A DNA stretch of 64,000 bases, taken from Streptomyces sp. NBC_01197. GTDB lineage: Bacteria > Actinomycetota > Actinomycetes > Streptomycetales > Streptomycetaceae. Positions 8,590 through 16,436 of the stretch are shown here, one piece after another. Position 1 is the stretch's first letter; every line of letters starts with the position of its first letter. Position numbers and translations under genes: made by a program. The stretch covers positions 4,320,001 to 4,384,000 of the forward strand of contig NZ_CP108569.1 in assembly GCF_036010505.1 (NCBI RefSeq), given 5' to 3'. Below the pieces are notes generated by a model, which was given only the letters and a program-made list of their open reading frames with translations, ran no database searches and had not been told where the DNA came from.

Positions 8590-9384
8590 CTAGTGCGCCA
8601 CCTCGCTCGGCGGCCGCCCCGGTCTGGGCGGGCCCGCGAAACACTGAGCGATGGCCAGCCACTGCTCGGCGACCTCGCCTCGGCAGTTCACGGAGGTGTC
8701 GAGGCGGTGCCGGCGTCGGGTGACCACCAGGGCGAAGTCAAGCGCGTCGCCGGTGACGAAGGCGTCGGCGCCTTCCGGCCCGCGGGCCCATGACCGGCCG
8801 CTGGGCAGGCGCAGCTCGACGCGCGGTGGGGACGGCGGCACGGGCAGGCCGCGGTTGGCGAAACTGAAGGCGAAGGTGGTGAAACCGAGGTGACAGACGT
8901 GCCGGACCCGGTCCGTGGGCCGGCGGACGATCCTCAGGGCGTCGGCGAAATCCTGGCCGTGCGCCCAGTACTCCATGAGGCGAGCCGTAGCCAGCGTCGC
9001 CGGGCTCATCGGCGGCCCGAACCAGGGAACCCGCTGCTCCCGACGCGAGGACCTGAAAGCCGTCAGCAGCGCCACGAAGGCGTCAGCCCATTCCTGTTGC
9101 AGTCGCTCCGCCGGAAGGTCCCGGCGGGCTGCGATGTGGTGCTCGATGAGCTCGGCCAGACCCACGTCCGTCGCTGGGCGGGCGCGCAGGAATTCAGCGG
9201 GAGCATCCACCGCCTCCCTGGCCAGGAGGTCGCAACCGATCAAGTGCGACAAGCTGGCTCCAACGTCCCAGCCAACGGCCGGAGTCGGCCGGCCCAGGTC
9301 CGTCCCTGAGGGGACGAGTGCCCGCAACGAGCCGTACTCCGCCGCGAGATCGTCGAGCAGCTCGTGCGGAACTCCGTAGTCCAT
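8590..9384 (-). CDS. TIGR03084-family DinB-fold protein (mycothiol-dependent isomerase-like)
   Basis: A 264-residue protein of the family with a metal-binding maleylpyruvate isomerase N-terminal domain. The first 150 residues form the DinB-type four-helix bundle (TPAVGWDVGASLSHLIGCD, then ARLMEYWAHGQDFADAL), which carries the His residues expected to bind a divalent metal. The rest is the small C-terminal domain. Relatives use mycothiol for isomerisation or transfer; this member's reaction is unknown. A second member of the family is at 36088-36978 at the head of another acyl-CoA operon. It is read between the flavin reductase and epoxide hydrolase genes. Confidence 0.88.
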   Translation of the reverse strand: MDYGVPHELLDDLAAEYGSLRALVPSGTDLGRPTPAVGWDVGASLSHLIGCDLLAREAVDAPAEFLRARPATDVGLAELIEHHIAARRDLPAERLQQEWADAFVALLTAFRSSRREQRVPWFGPPMSPATLATARLMEYWAHGQDFADALRIVRRPTDRVRHVCHLGFTTFAFSFANRGLPVPPSPPRVELRLPSGRSWARGPEGADAFVTGDALDFALVVTRRRHRLDTSVNCRGEVAEQWLAIAQCFAGPPRPGRPPSEVAH

Positions 9385-9462
9385 GGTGATGACCCTTCTC
9401 CGGTCACGGTCCGAGGCAGCCCTGCTCCGAAGTCGCCCCTGCGGCTGCGCGGCGCTCGCCGA

Positions 9463-9966
9463 TCAGGCGGCGAGCCGGTCGTAGCGGCTCCGGAAGAACA
9501 GCAGGGGCGACGCCGTGTCGTCGGCGTCGAGGTCGTTGACGCGTCCGATGACGATGTGGTGGTCACCGGCGTCGTGTACGGCTTCGATCGTGCAGTCGAT
9601 CCAGGCGACCGCGCCGTCGATGACCGGGTCACCGTGCGCCCCGGGCCGCCAGTGCACCTCGGCGAATTTGTCGCCTCCCGACACCGACAGCGCACGGCAG
9701 ACCCGCTCCTGGTCGGCGGCGAGAACGTTCACGCAGAAGGTGCCGCGCTCCGCGATGACCGGGAACGTCGACGACGCCTTGCCGGGCAGGAACGCCACCA
9801 GTGGGGGCGCGAGGGAGACCGAGGTGAACGAGGCGACGGCCATGCCCACCGGCCTGCCCTGCGGGTCGCGCGAAGTGATGGCGGTGACGCCACTGGGGAA
9901 GTGTCCGAGGACGGCTCGAAAGCGCGCGGTGTCGGGGGCCGGATCCCGGGAGGCTGTTGTAAGCAT
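9463..9966 (-). CDS. Flavin reductase (HpaC-like), leaderless, partner of a monooxygenase
   Basis: A 167-residue flavin reductase domain protein supplying reduced FMN or FAD. Typical elements are FRAVLGHFPSGVTAITSRDPQGRPVGMAVASFTSVSLAPP near the N terminus, GTFCVNVLAADQ in the middle and HHIVIGRVNDL near the end. The start codon ATG at 9966 lies inside the palindrome AAGCATGCTT, and the -10 element ends seven bases upstream, so the transcript is probably leaderless. The likely partner is the luciferase-like monooxygenase at 14905-15933, because both promoters carry the same 18-bp operator. Confidence 0.92.
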   Translation of the reverse strand: MLTTASRDPAPDTARFRAVLGHFPSGVTAITSRDPQGRPVGMAVASFTSVSLAPPLVAFLPGKASSTFPVIAERGTFCVNVLAADQERVCRALSVSGGDKFAEVHWRPGAHGDPVIDGAVAWIDCTIEAVHDAGDHHIVIGRVNDLDADDTASPLLFFRSRYDRLAA

Positions 9967-10005
9967 GCTTATACACTAGAAGCATGCTTACAAAAATGCA
10001 AGCTT
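9958..10005. promoter_or_regulatory. MarR operator and overlapping divergent promoters
   Basis: The 18-mer TGTAAGCATGCTTATACA (9958-9975) is identical to the one at 17471. A second palindrome AAGCATGCTT lies at 9980-9989 and a weaker GCAAGCTT at 9998-10005. For the leftward gene, -35 TTGCAT (9996-10001, minus strand) and -10 TAGTGT (9973-9978) are 17 bp apart, with the start codon at the predicted +1. For the MarR gene, TATGCT at 10031-10036 is a -10 element six bases before its GTG. A repressor here would cover the flavin reductase promoter completely. Confidence 0.8.
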
Positions 10006-10042
10006 CCTGATGCTCTGGTCCGGCAGGTCGTATGCTGCACGG

Positions 10043-10564
10043 GTGACAAGCGCTCTGCCTTACATCAACCCGTTCGACGACGGTCGCTCGCCGACCGGGG
10101 CCGTCGCCGGCATGGACGAGGCGTCCTCGATGATCGATGCCGCCTTCCGGTTCGAGCGGGCGGTCACCAGGATCGGGAACACGCGACTGCGGCCGTGGAA
10201 GATGACGCTGTCCAGCTACACCGCCCTGCGTATCCTGGCCAACCAGCCTCATCTCAGCCTCGCTCAGCTCTCACGCCGCTGTCACGCGCGGCCGCAGACC
10301 ATGACACGGATGGTCACCCAACTGGTGAACCGGGGCTTCGTCGCCCGCGACGCGCATCCGGAAAGTGAACGGGCGATCTCGCTGCAGGTCACCGACGTGG
10401 GCCTGGCCGCTCTGGACGAGATGAACAACGAGGTCCTCAAGATCAGCGAAACGCTGAACGCCACGCTGGGGCAGGAGGACATCGTCACCACCGACGGCCG
10501 CCTGCGACAGGCCGCGCTCGTGGTGGAGAACGAACTCCGGGACATGGGCCGCGCCGAGGAGTAG
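10043..10564 (+). CDS. MarR-family regulator of the catabolic island
   Basis: A 173-residue MarR-type winged-helix regulator. The DNA-binding part covers about residues 55-125 (TALRILANQPHLSLAQLSRRCHARPQTMTRMVTQLVNRGFVARDAH, with wing SERAISLQVTD). I chose GTG 10043 because TATGCT at 10031-10036 lies exactly six bases upstream, the same leaderless geometry as at 9966 and 17479; ATG 10010 would add 11 unlikely residues. It is divergent from the flavin reductase and convergent with the FAD dehydrogenase. I infer that it binds the AAGCATGCTT palindromes and responds to the pathway substrate or its CoA ester. Confidence 0.92.
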   Translation: MTSALPYINPFDDGRSPTGAVAGMDEASSMIDAAFRFERAVTRIGNTRLRPWKMTLSSYTALRILANQPHLSLAQLSRRCHARPQTMTRMVTQLVNRGFVARDAHPESERAISLQVTDVGLAALDEMNNEVLKISETLNATLGQEDIVTTDGRLRQAALVVENELRDMGRAEE

Positions 10565-10734
10565 TCACGCGGGCGACCCCTCAGGAGCTCTTGCAATATC
10601 ACCGTCGCATCGGCGACCGCGGACGAGGTCATCGGTTGATCCCGCCTGGCTGCCCACCCGATCTGCGGGCGGGCGGCCAGGCGAGGGCGGGCCGGACCGG
10701 CGAGCTCCACCGCGCCCGTCCCCGTCCGGCCTGC
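10565..10734. other. Short gap after the MarR gene
   Basis: No gene is supported here. The sequence is GC-rich with overlapping inverted GGCCGGAC/GTCCGGCC segments leading into the hairpin at 10735. Confidence 0.5.
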
Positions 10735-10754
10735 TCCGGCCTCCTCAGGCCGGA
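10735..10754. terminator. Bidirectional hairpin between convergent MarR and FAD dehydrogenase genes
   Basis: TCCGGCCT, loop CCTC, AGGCCGGA: a perfect 8-bp stem overlapping the stop codon of the leftward gene. There is no U-tract, which is common in Streptomyces terminators. Confidence 0.6.
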
Positions 10755-12241
10755 CGAGGAGCAGCCTTGGATTCCTCCGCGGCGGTGGCTCCGGCCGCGC
10801 GGCCGAACACCGCGGCGCGCATGAGGGCGGCGCCACCGGGATAGTCGCCGTAGAACAGGCCACCCACAGCCTCGCCGGCCGCGTACAGGCCGGGCACCGG
10901 TGCCCCGTCCGCTCCGAGCGCCCGGCCGTCCGGGTCGATCCGGACGCCGCCGAAGGTGAAGGTGAGCCCCGCGACGGCGCGGTAGGCGACGAAGGGTGGC
11001 CGTTCGAGGGGCAAGGCCCAGCGGGACTTGGGCGGTGTGATGCCGGCCGTGCCGCGACCCTCCGTCGTGCCGTCACCGGACAGGCAGGCGTTGTTGAACG
11101 TCTCAAGCGTGTGCGCCAGCCTGTCGGCGGGCACCCCGATCCGCTCGGCGAGCTCCGGGACACTGTTCGCGACAACAGGCACCGCGGCGCCGGCGAACTC
11201 GTCGGCCACCCGGGCCGCCGTGCGCTGGTCGAAGATCTCGAAGGCCTCGCATCCCGGCTGACGCATGATCGCCTTGCCCATCTTCGAGTAGTTCTTGACC
11301 CACGGGCCGGGGCCCTCGTCGACGAACCGCTCGCCGTCGCGGTTGACGAGTACGCCGAGCCAGAAGCCGTGCAGCGGGAACGGAGGCGAGGCCGCACTGC
11401 GCCGCGGTGAGGGCATGGTCGGGTCGACCGCGGCCGAATGGCAGCTCGCCCAGGTCCCCGTCTTCTCCGCCCCGGCGCGCAGCGCGGCCTGGATCCCGTC
11501 ACCCGTGGCCAGACGGGTGCCGCGCAGGCGCACCGTCTCCCACTGCGACCCCAGGTACTCACGACGACGTTCACGGCTGGCCTGGAAGCCTCCAGTGGCC
11601 ACCACCACGGCATCGGCGGGCACGATCCCGCCCCCGTCGCCGACCACGGCACCCGTGACCCGGCCGTCGCTGCGCGCCACCTCCACAAGCGGTGCCGACC
11701 AGCGGATCTCCACGCCGATCCGCTCGGCGTGCGCGAGCAGGGGCCGGATCACCTCGAACCCGCGGGACATCCCCTCGCCGGTGCACGTCAGGATCTGGCC
11801 GGGTGGAACATGCAGGACGCCGTCGCGGACCGCGGCCCCCACGGTTCGGTTGAACGTGAAGCGCACGCCTTTCGTGACCAACCAGCGGACCGTGTCCAAT
11901 GACCGTTCAGCGAGCCGGTCGACCAGCCGCGGCTCGGCTTGACCGTCGCTCATCGCCAACAGCTCGGCCGCGTAGGCCTGGCGAGTGTAGGGGGGTGCCT
12001 CGATCCGGTCGGCTTCCATGCCCGGCTCGAAGTCCTCCGTGATCGACGTCAGGTCGTCCGGCCCGTCATAGCAGAACAGGAACAACCCGCCGGAGAACGC
12101 GGCGTTCCCGCCGACATCCTCGCGGCTGCCCTTTTCCAGCAGGACCACGCGGGCGCCTGCCTCGCGGGCGGAGATCGCCGCGGAGAGCCCGGTCAGTCCG
12201 GCGCCGGCAACGAGGATCGTGGGCGTACGGGCTTCCGTCAC
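10745..12241 (-). CDS. FAD-dependent dehydrogenase of the fumarate reductase/TcuA-like family
   Basis: A 498-residue flavoprotein. The N-terminal dinucleotide fold has TILVAGAGLTGLSAAISAREAGARVVLLEK, followed by GGNAAFSGGLF as in fumarate reductase, 3-ketosteroid dehydrogenase and tricarballylate dehydrogenase (TcuA). The middle domain has DAVVVATGGFQAS and the C terminus GLYAAGEAVGGLFYGDYPGGAAL, closing the FAD site. The length and these motifs are closest to TcuA-type soluble dehydrogenases. It probably oxidises a polycarboxylate or acyl intermediate, introducing a double bond. GTG 12241 follows the strong ribosome site AAGGAGG. It is the last gene of the leftward operon starting at 17429. 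Confidence 0.85.
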   Translation of the reverse strand: MTEARTPTILVAGAGLTGLSAAISAREAGARVVLLEKGSREDVGGNAAFSGGLFLFCYDGPDDLTSITEDFEPGMEADRIEAPPYTRQAYAAELLAMSDGQAEPRLVDRLAERSLDTVRWLVTKGVRFTFNRTVGAAVRDGVLHVPPGQILTCTGEGMSRGFEVIRPLLAHAERIGVEIRWSAPLVEVARSDGRVTGAVVGDGGGIVPADAVVVATGGFQASRERRREYLGSQWETVRLRGTRLATGDGIQAALRAGAEKTGTWASCHSAAVDPTMPSPRRSAASPPFPLHGFWLGVLVNRDGERFVDEGPGPWVKNYSKMGKAIMRQPGCEAFEIFDQRTAARVADEFAGAAVPVVANSVPELAERIGVPADRLAHTLETFNNACLSGDGTTEGRGTAGITPPKSRWALPLERPPFVAYRAVAGLTFTFGGVRIDPDGRALGADGAPVPGLYAAGEAVGGLFYGDYPGGAALMRAAVFGRAAGATAAEESKAAPRPA

Positions 12242-12320
12242 TGGTCCTCCTTGAGCAGTGGCGCTGAACGGGCAGGTGCGGGTCGCAGGGGAGGGACATG
12301 GCGAAAGGCGTTCATAGGTG

Positions 12321-13256
12321 TCACCAGGTGAAGGAGAGTGGTGTGCCGGGCTGGGCGGTGCTCGGTACGGGACCGGCGTGCCGGACGAATCCCTCGCCGG
12401 GCACGCCGGCCTCGCCGGTGAGCCAGTTCGCCGTCTCGATCAGGCGGGGCAGGTCGATACCGGTGTCCACCCCGGACAGTTCGAGCAGTTGCACGGCGTC
12501 CTCGGTGCACAGGCCGCCGCCCTGGGTGCCGGGTACCGCGGGATGGCCGCCGCTGCCGGCGAGGGAGGTGTCGATGTCGCGGACGCCGAGTTCGAGGAGC
12601 GGCAGCAGGGCGGCGAGGCCCATGCCGCGGTCGTCGTGCACCTGCACCGTCAGGTTCCCCGGCGGCACATGCGCGAGCGCGGCGGTGACGAGTTCGCACA
12701 TCTGGGTCGGCGCCGCGTAGCCGGAGGAATCCGCGAGAATCCAACGGTCCACCCCTGTGTCGAGGAGCCGCCGGGCCAGCGGTTGGAGGTCCGCGCCGGT
12801 CCGTGGAGGGCCTGTCGGCCCGCCCCAGGCGAAGATGACGTAGGTGCCGAGCACGATGTTCCGGTCCGCGGCGTACGCGGCCATGCGCTCCAGTTCACGC
12901 ATCGAGTCCTGCGGGGACCGTCCGGTGTTGGCGCGGGCGAACTCCTCGTCGGCGGACAGCAGGAAGTACGCCGTGTCGGTTCCCGCGTCGACCGCGCGGG
13001 CGAGCCCGCGCAGGTTGGCGACGCAGCAGTCGAGACTGAGTCCGGGCACGTGCCGCACGCCGGCGAACACCTCCGCGGCGTCGGCGAGGCCTGGCACGAG
13101 ATCGGGCCTGACGAAGGAGGACAACTCGAACGCCCGGACGCCGGCTTCGACGAGCCGCCGCACGAGTTCGGTCTTGACTTCGGTCGGGACCTCATGGTCC
13201 TGGAAGGCCAACCGGGGGGCGATCTCCCGGATGCGTACCGCGTCGGGCAGGGACAT
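12321..13256 (-). CDS. HMG-CoA-lyase-like TIM-barrel protein with altered active site
   Basis: A 311-residue protein clearly of the HMGL-like family: EIAPRLAFQDH near residue 10 corresponds to EVGPRDGLQNE of HMG-CoA lyase, and ELSSFVRPDLVPGLADAAEV follows as in the family. Several catalytic positions differ. The metal-binding Asp after the PR pair is Leu, the first His of HCHD is Gln (VQVHDD), the flexible-loop Cys (GLGGCP) is His (GSGGHP), and the metal-ligand Asn before the TED motif is Gly. The conserved Arg and second His remain. It may cleave a different acyl-CoA by other chemistry or not be a lyase at all. The operon is coupled on both sides. Confidence 0.82.
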   Translation of the reverse strand: MSLPDAVRIREIAPRLAFQDHEVPTEVKTELVRRLVEAGVRAFELSSFVRPDLVPGLADAAEVFAGVRHVPGLSLDCCVANLRGLARAVDAGTDTAYFLLSADEEFARANTGRSPQDSMRELERMAAYAADRNIVLGTYVIFAWGGPTGPPRTGADLQPLARRLLDTGVDRWILADSSGYAAPTQMCELVTAALAHVPPGNLTVQVHDDRGMGLAALLPLLELGVRDIDTSLAGSGGHPAVPGTQGGGLCTEDAVQLLELSGVDTGIDLPRLIETANWLTGEAGVPGEGFVRHAGPVPSTAQPGTPLSFTW

Positions 13257-13264
13257 GATGCTCC

Positions 13265-14908
13265 TCAGGCGTGGCGGGTGGGCTTGAGCCCGGCGGCGAG
13301 CGCGTCCCAGGCGTCAGTGCGGCCCCGGTCACGCAGCTGGTGTTTGCGGATCTTGCCGTTCGGGGTGGCGGGGAGCTGGTCCACGAAGCGGTAGTAGCGG
13401 GGGACCATGAAGTGCGGCATCGACCGGTCGCAGTGCGAGAACAGGCCGGCGTGGTCCGGTTCGTGGCCGGGTTCGAGTTGCACGACGGCGAGGACCTCGT
13501 CCTCGCCCAGTTCCGAGGGCGTGGCGACGGCGGCGGCGGCCACGACGCCGGGGTAGGCCAGCAGGACCGACTCGACCTCGTGGGAGGAGATGTTCTCGCC
13601 GCGGCGACGCAGAGCATCCTTCTTGCGGTCGATGAAGTAGAAGTAGCCGTCTTCGTCGGTGTACCCCATGTCGCCGGTGTGCCACCAGAGATCCTTAGTG
13701 GTCGCGAGCGTCGCCTCGGGATCGCGGTGGTATCCGGAGAACATGATGTTCGCCAGGCGGGGCCGGTACGCGATCTCCCCGGCCTGGCCCGGCGCGGCAC
13801 GGTTCCCGGACTCGTCGTGGATCTCCACGATGGACGATTCGGTGGGCACGCCGAGCGAGCCGACCTTCCGCGCGCCGATCGGGTTGTAGAGGACGTTCTT
13901 GATCTCGGTGAGCCCGTAGCCCTCGACGACGTGTACGCCGAAGCGCTCCTCGAACGGATGGAGCACCTGGGGCGGGGCGGGTGCGGCGAAGACCTTCGTC
14001 GCCTGGTGGTCGCGGTCGCGGTCGGAGGGGGGTCGCGCCAGGAGCATCGGCAGGACGGAGCCGAGGGCGTTGAACTGGGTGACCCGGTGGGCGCGCAGCT
14101 CGTCCCAGAACCTGCTGGCGCTGAACCGGCGGCCGAGGATCACGGCCGCCCCCGCGTAGAAGGCGTGCAGGGATATGTTGATCCGCGCGGCACCGTGGAA
14201 CAGCGGCAGACACGTGTAGAGCCGCTCGTCGGCGGTCGTGGCCATCTGTACCGCGCACTCACGCGCGGCGACCAGTGGCATCAGGTGCGGGTAGATCACG
14301 CCCTTGCTCCGCCCGGTCGTTCCGGACGTGAGCATGTTCGCGACCGGGTCCTGCGGCGCCACGCGAGGGAGGTCCGCCGCCGTGCCTCCCGCTGCGAGCA
14401 GGTCGTTCCAGCTCCGTACCGACACCGAGGGCGCGACGCGATGGGGACGGCCGCCGTCCACCAGCACGACGGTCTTGAGTGTCGGGGGCACTTCGGGCAG
14501 TTCGGTGACGAGTTTCAGCAAGGCCGTGTCGGTGACCAGCACGCGCACGTCGGTGCTACGGATCGCGTGGTCGAGGAAAGAGCCCTTGTAGGCGGTGTTG
14601 ATCGGGACTTCGACGAGACCGGCGCGGGCCGACCCGAGCCAGGCGAGCAGGTGTTCGGGCCGGTTGGGCAGGAAGATCCCCACCGAGCTGCCCTGGGGGG
14701 CGCCCACCGCGAGGAGACCGCGCGCCACGTCGGTGACCACCGCGTCGAGTGCGCCGTAGGTCAGTTCGCTGTCTTCGCAGACAAGCGCGGTCCTGTCCGG
14801 GTGTTCCGCGGCGCGGGCGGCGATGAGGCCGCCAACCGTACCGTCGGCGAGATCGGAGAGGTTCTCCGGACCCGGGGCGCCGTCGTCCCGGGCGATGGTT
14901 GGTTTCAT
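13265..14908 (-). CDS. ATP-dependent acyl-CoA ligase (ANL superfamily)
   Basis: A 547-residue adenylating enzyme that should activate a carboxylic acid as its CoA thioester. The P-loop motif MLTSGTTGRSKGVIYPH is near residue 190, EGYGLTE near 330, the hinge region YFYFIDRKKDALRRRGENIS near 430 and the catalytic Lys in TPNGKIRKHQLRD near 525, so both domains are complete. It overlaps the monooxygenase gene by ATGA (14905-14908) and lies 8 bp before the HMGL-like gene. It probably makes the CoA ester used by the downstream HMGL-like protein and removed by the thioesterase. Substrate unknown. Confidence 0.92.
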   Translation of the reverse strand: MKPTIARDDGAPGPENLSDLADGTVGGLIAARAAEHPDRTALVCEDSELTYGALDAVVTDVARGLLAVGAPQGSSVGIFLPNRPEHLLAWLGSARAGLVEVPINTAYKGSFLDHAIRSTDVRVLVTDTALLKLVTELPEVPPTLKTVVLVDGGRPHRVAPSVSVRSWNDLLAAGGTAADLPRVAPQDPVANMLTSGTTGRSKGVIYPHLMPLVAARECAVQMATTADERLYTCLPLFHGAARINISLHAFYAGAAVILGRRFSASRFWDELRAHRVTQFNALGSVLPMLLARPPSDRDRDHQATKVFAAPAPPQVLHPFEERFGVHVVEGYGLTEIKNVLYNPIGARKVGSLGVPTESSIVEIHDESGNRAAPGQAGEIAYRPRLANIMFSGYHRDPEATLATTKDLWWHTGDMGYTDEDGYFYFIDRKKDALRRRGENISSHEVESVLLAYPGVVAAAAVATPSELGEDEVLAVVQLEPGHEPDHAGLFSHCDRSMPHFMVPRYYRFVDQLPATPNGKIRKHQLRDRGRTDAWDALAAGLKPTRHA

Positions 14909-15933
14909 GCCAGCTCCTTCTTCGCGCGGGCCAGGAATTCCTCCAATGACGGGTCCCAGGCCGCCTCGGCGCCGGTCGTCACGAGGAACGTGTCGACTCC
15001 GAGTTCCCGGTACCTGCCGAGGGTGTCCAGGACGCGCTCCTCCGTGCCGACCAGCGCCTGCGAGTTGGCGAAGCCGCCCAGGAGCTTGGTCAGCCCGGTC
15101 CAGAAGCAGTCGTCGTGCAACTCCTCGTCGGTGAGCGCGAGCGCCCGCTGCCGCCCGACGGAGGTGTCGGTCGACGTGGATCGCAGGAAGGTCGGGGTCC
15201 CGGCCGCCTCGGCGATCTGCCGCTGCACGGCACGGGCCCGGGCCCAGGCGTCCTCGTCGGTGTCACCGATGAACAGGCGCAGACTCAGCGAGAACCTCAT
15301 CGAACGGCCGTAGCTCTGGGCTGCCGCGGTGACCCGTTCGATGCGCTCCCCCGTGCCGGCGAACGGTTCACCCCAGAGCATGTACAGGTCGGCATGGCGG
15401 GCGCCGAAGTCCACGGCGTCGTCGCTCTCGCCACCCATGAAGATGGGCACCTGACCCTGCACCGGCTTGGTCTGCAGTTTCACCGCCTCGGCCGTGTAGT
15501 ACTCGCCGTGGTGGTCGAAGGGCTCGGTTTCGGTCCAGGCGCGGCGCACGAGGTCGAGGTACTCGACCGCCCGCCGGTAGCGTTCGGCCTTGGGGAGGTC
15601 ATCGGATTCACGGCGCAGGTCCTTGTCGGAGCCACCGACGACCACGTTGACGGCGAGCCTCCCGCGGGCCAGCACGTCGAGGGTGGCGAAGTAGCGCGCG
15701 GCGGCCACCGGCGCCATGACCCCGGGGCGATGCGCGACGATGGGCGAGAACTTCTCCGACGCCGCCACCGCAAAGGGTGCTGTGGCGTGGTTGTGCGGCC
15801 AGGTGGACGAGTACCCGACGAGGACCCGGTCGATGACCTCCGACCGGTCAAGTTCCTTGATCCTGGAGATCATTGGACCGGGATCGGTCTCGCCGGCCTG
15901 AAGGGGCTGCAGCCCGGTGAAGAATTCGATCAT
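14905..15933 (-). CDS. Luciferase-like flavin-dependent monooxygenase (SsuD-type)
   Basis: A 342-residue LLM-class TIM-barrel enzyme resembling FMNH2-dependent alkanesulfonate monooxygenase. Supporting segments are VLVGYSSTWPHNHATAPFAVAA, HRPGVMAPVAAARYFATLD, GRLAVNVVVGGSDKDLRR and VPIFMGGESDDAVDFGARHAD. The GGSD/GES segments match the phosphate-binding part of the SsuD group. It needs reduced flavin from a separate reductase, and the co-regulated gene at 9463 can supply it. It is the third gene of the leftward operon and overlaps the acyl-CoA ligase. Sulfonate use is not certain: the operon has no sulfonate transporter. Confidence 0.9.
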   Translation of the reverse strand: MIEFFTGLQPLQAGETDPGPMISRIKELDRSEVIDRVLVGYSSTWPHNHATAPFAVAASEKFSPIVAHRPGVMAPVAAARYFATLDVLARGRLAVNVVVGGSDKDLRRESDDLPKAERYRRAVEYLDLVRRAWTETEPFDHHGEYYTAEAVKLQTKPVQGQVPIFMGGESDDAVDFGARHADLYMLWGEPFAGTGERIERVTAAAQSYGRSMRFSLSLRLFIGDTDEDAWARARAVQRQIAEAAGTPTFLRSTSTDTSVGRQRALALTDEELHDDCFWTGLTKLLGGFANSQALVGTEERVLDTLGRYRELGVDTFLVTTGAEAAWDPSLEEFLARAKKELA

Positions 15934-15940
15934 GGCTTCC

Positions 15941-16435
15941 TCAGCTTTCTGCGTGGGATCCGTTACGGGACCCGGGTTGGCGGGCGAGCCAGGCTTCGTG
16001 CCGGGCGAAATGGTGCGGAGGGCGTGTCCGCAGTTCGGCCCGGCCGGTGACCAACACCGCGCCTGGGAGCGTCATTTCGGCGGAGACCTCCCACCGCCTG
16101 CCCACGTGCCGCTCGATCCGCGCCAGCACGTGCAGGTGCCGCCCGACCGGGACGGGGCGGAGGTAGGAGACCGTCAGCGACTTCGTGACCAGCCGCGGTT
16201 CGACCCGTAGCGCGACGACGTTGAGGACGTCGTCGAAGACCGCGGCCGTCCAACCGCCGTGCGCGACGCCGGGCCCGCCGTGCCAGGACCGTGGACAGAC
16301 GACGTCGAAGTGCACCTCGTCGTCCTGGGTGTCGGCGATCTCGACGCCCAGGCGGCAGGCGTCGTACGGAGCACAGCCCCCGCACAGGAGCCGGCCCGAC
16401 GCGGAGGGCTCGACCGCGAAGGCGTCGAGGTCCAC
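15941..16435 (-). CDS. PaaI-type hotdog acyl-CoA thioesterase
   Basis: A 164-residue hotdog thioesterase. The family signature GVAHGGWTAAVFDDVLN lies near residue 60, with the Asp positioned as the catalytic acid or base. CGGCAPYDACRLGVE near the N terminus adds three Cys. The start is GTG 16435 because GGAGG at 16444-16448 lies eight bases upstream and overlaps the stop of the preceding gene; longer in-frame reads are shadows. It should release free acid from an acyl-CoA of the pathway or protect the CoA pool. Confidence 0.88.
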   Translation of the reverse strand: MDLDAFAVEPSASGRLLCGGCAPYDACRLGVEIADTQDDEVHFDVVCPRSWHGGPGVAHGGWTAAVFDDVLNVVALRVEPRLVTKSLTVSYLRPVPVGRHLHVLARIERHVGRRWEVSAEMTLPGAVLVTGRAELRTRPPHHFARHEAWLARQPGSRNGSHAES

Positions 16436-16436
16436 C

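Noticed and set aside
14905..15933. Firm call as alkanesulfonate monooxygenase ssuD
   Set aside because: Sequence is SsuD-like, but no sulfonate transporter or sulfur regulator is present and the operon carries CoA-linked genes.
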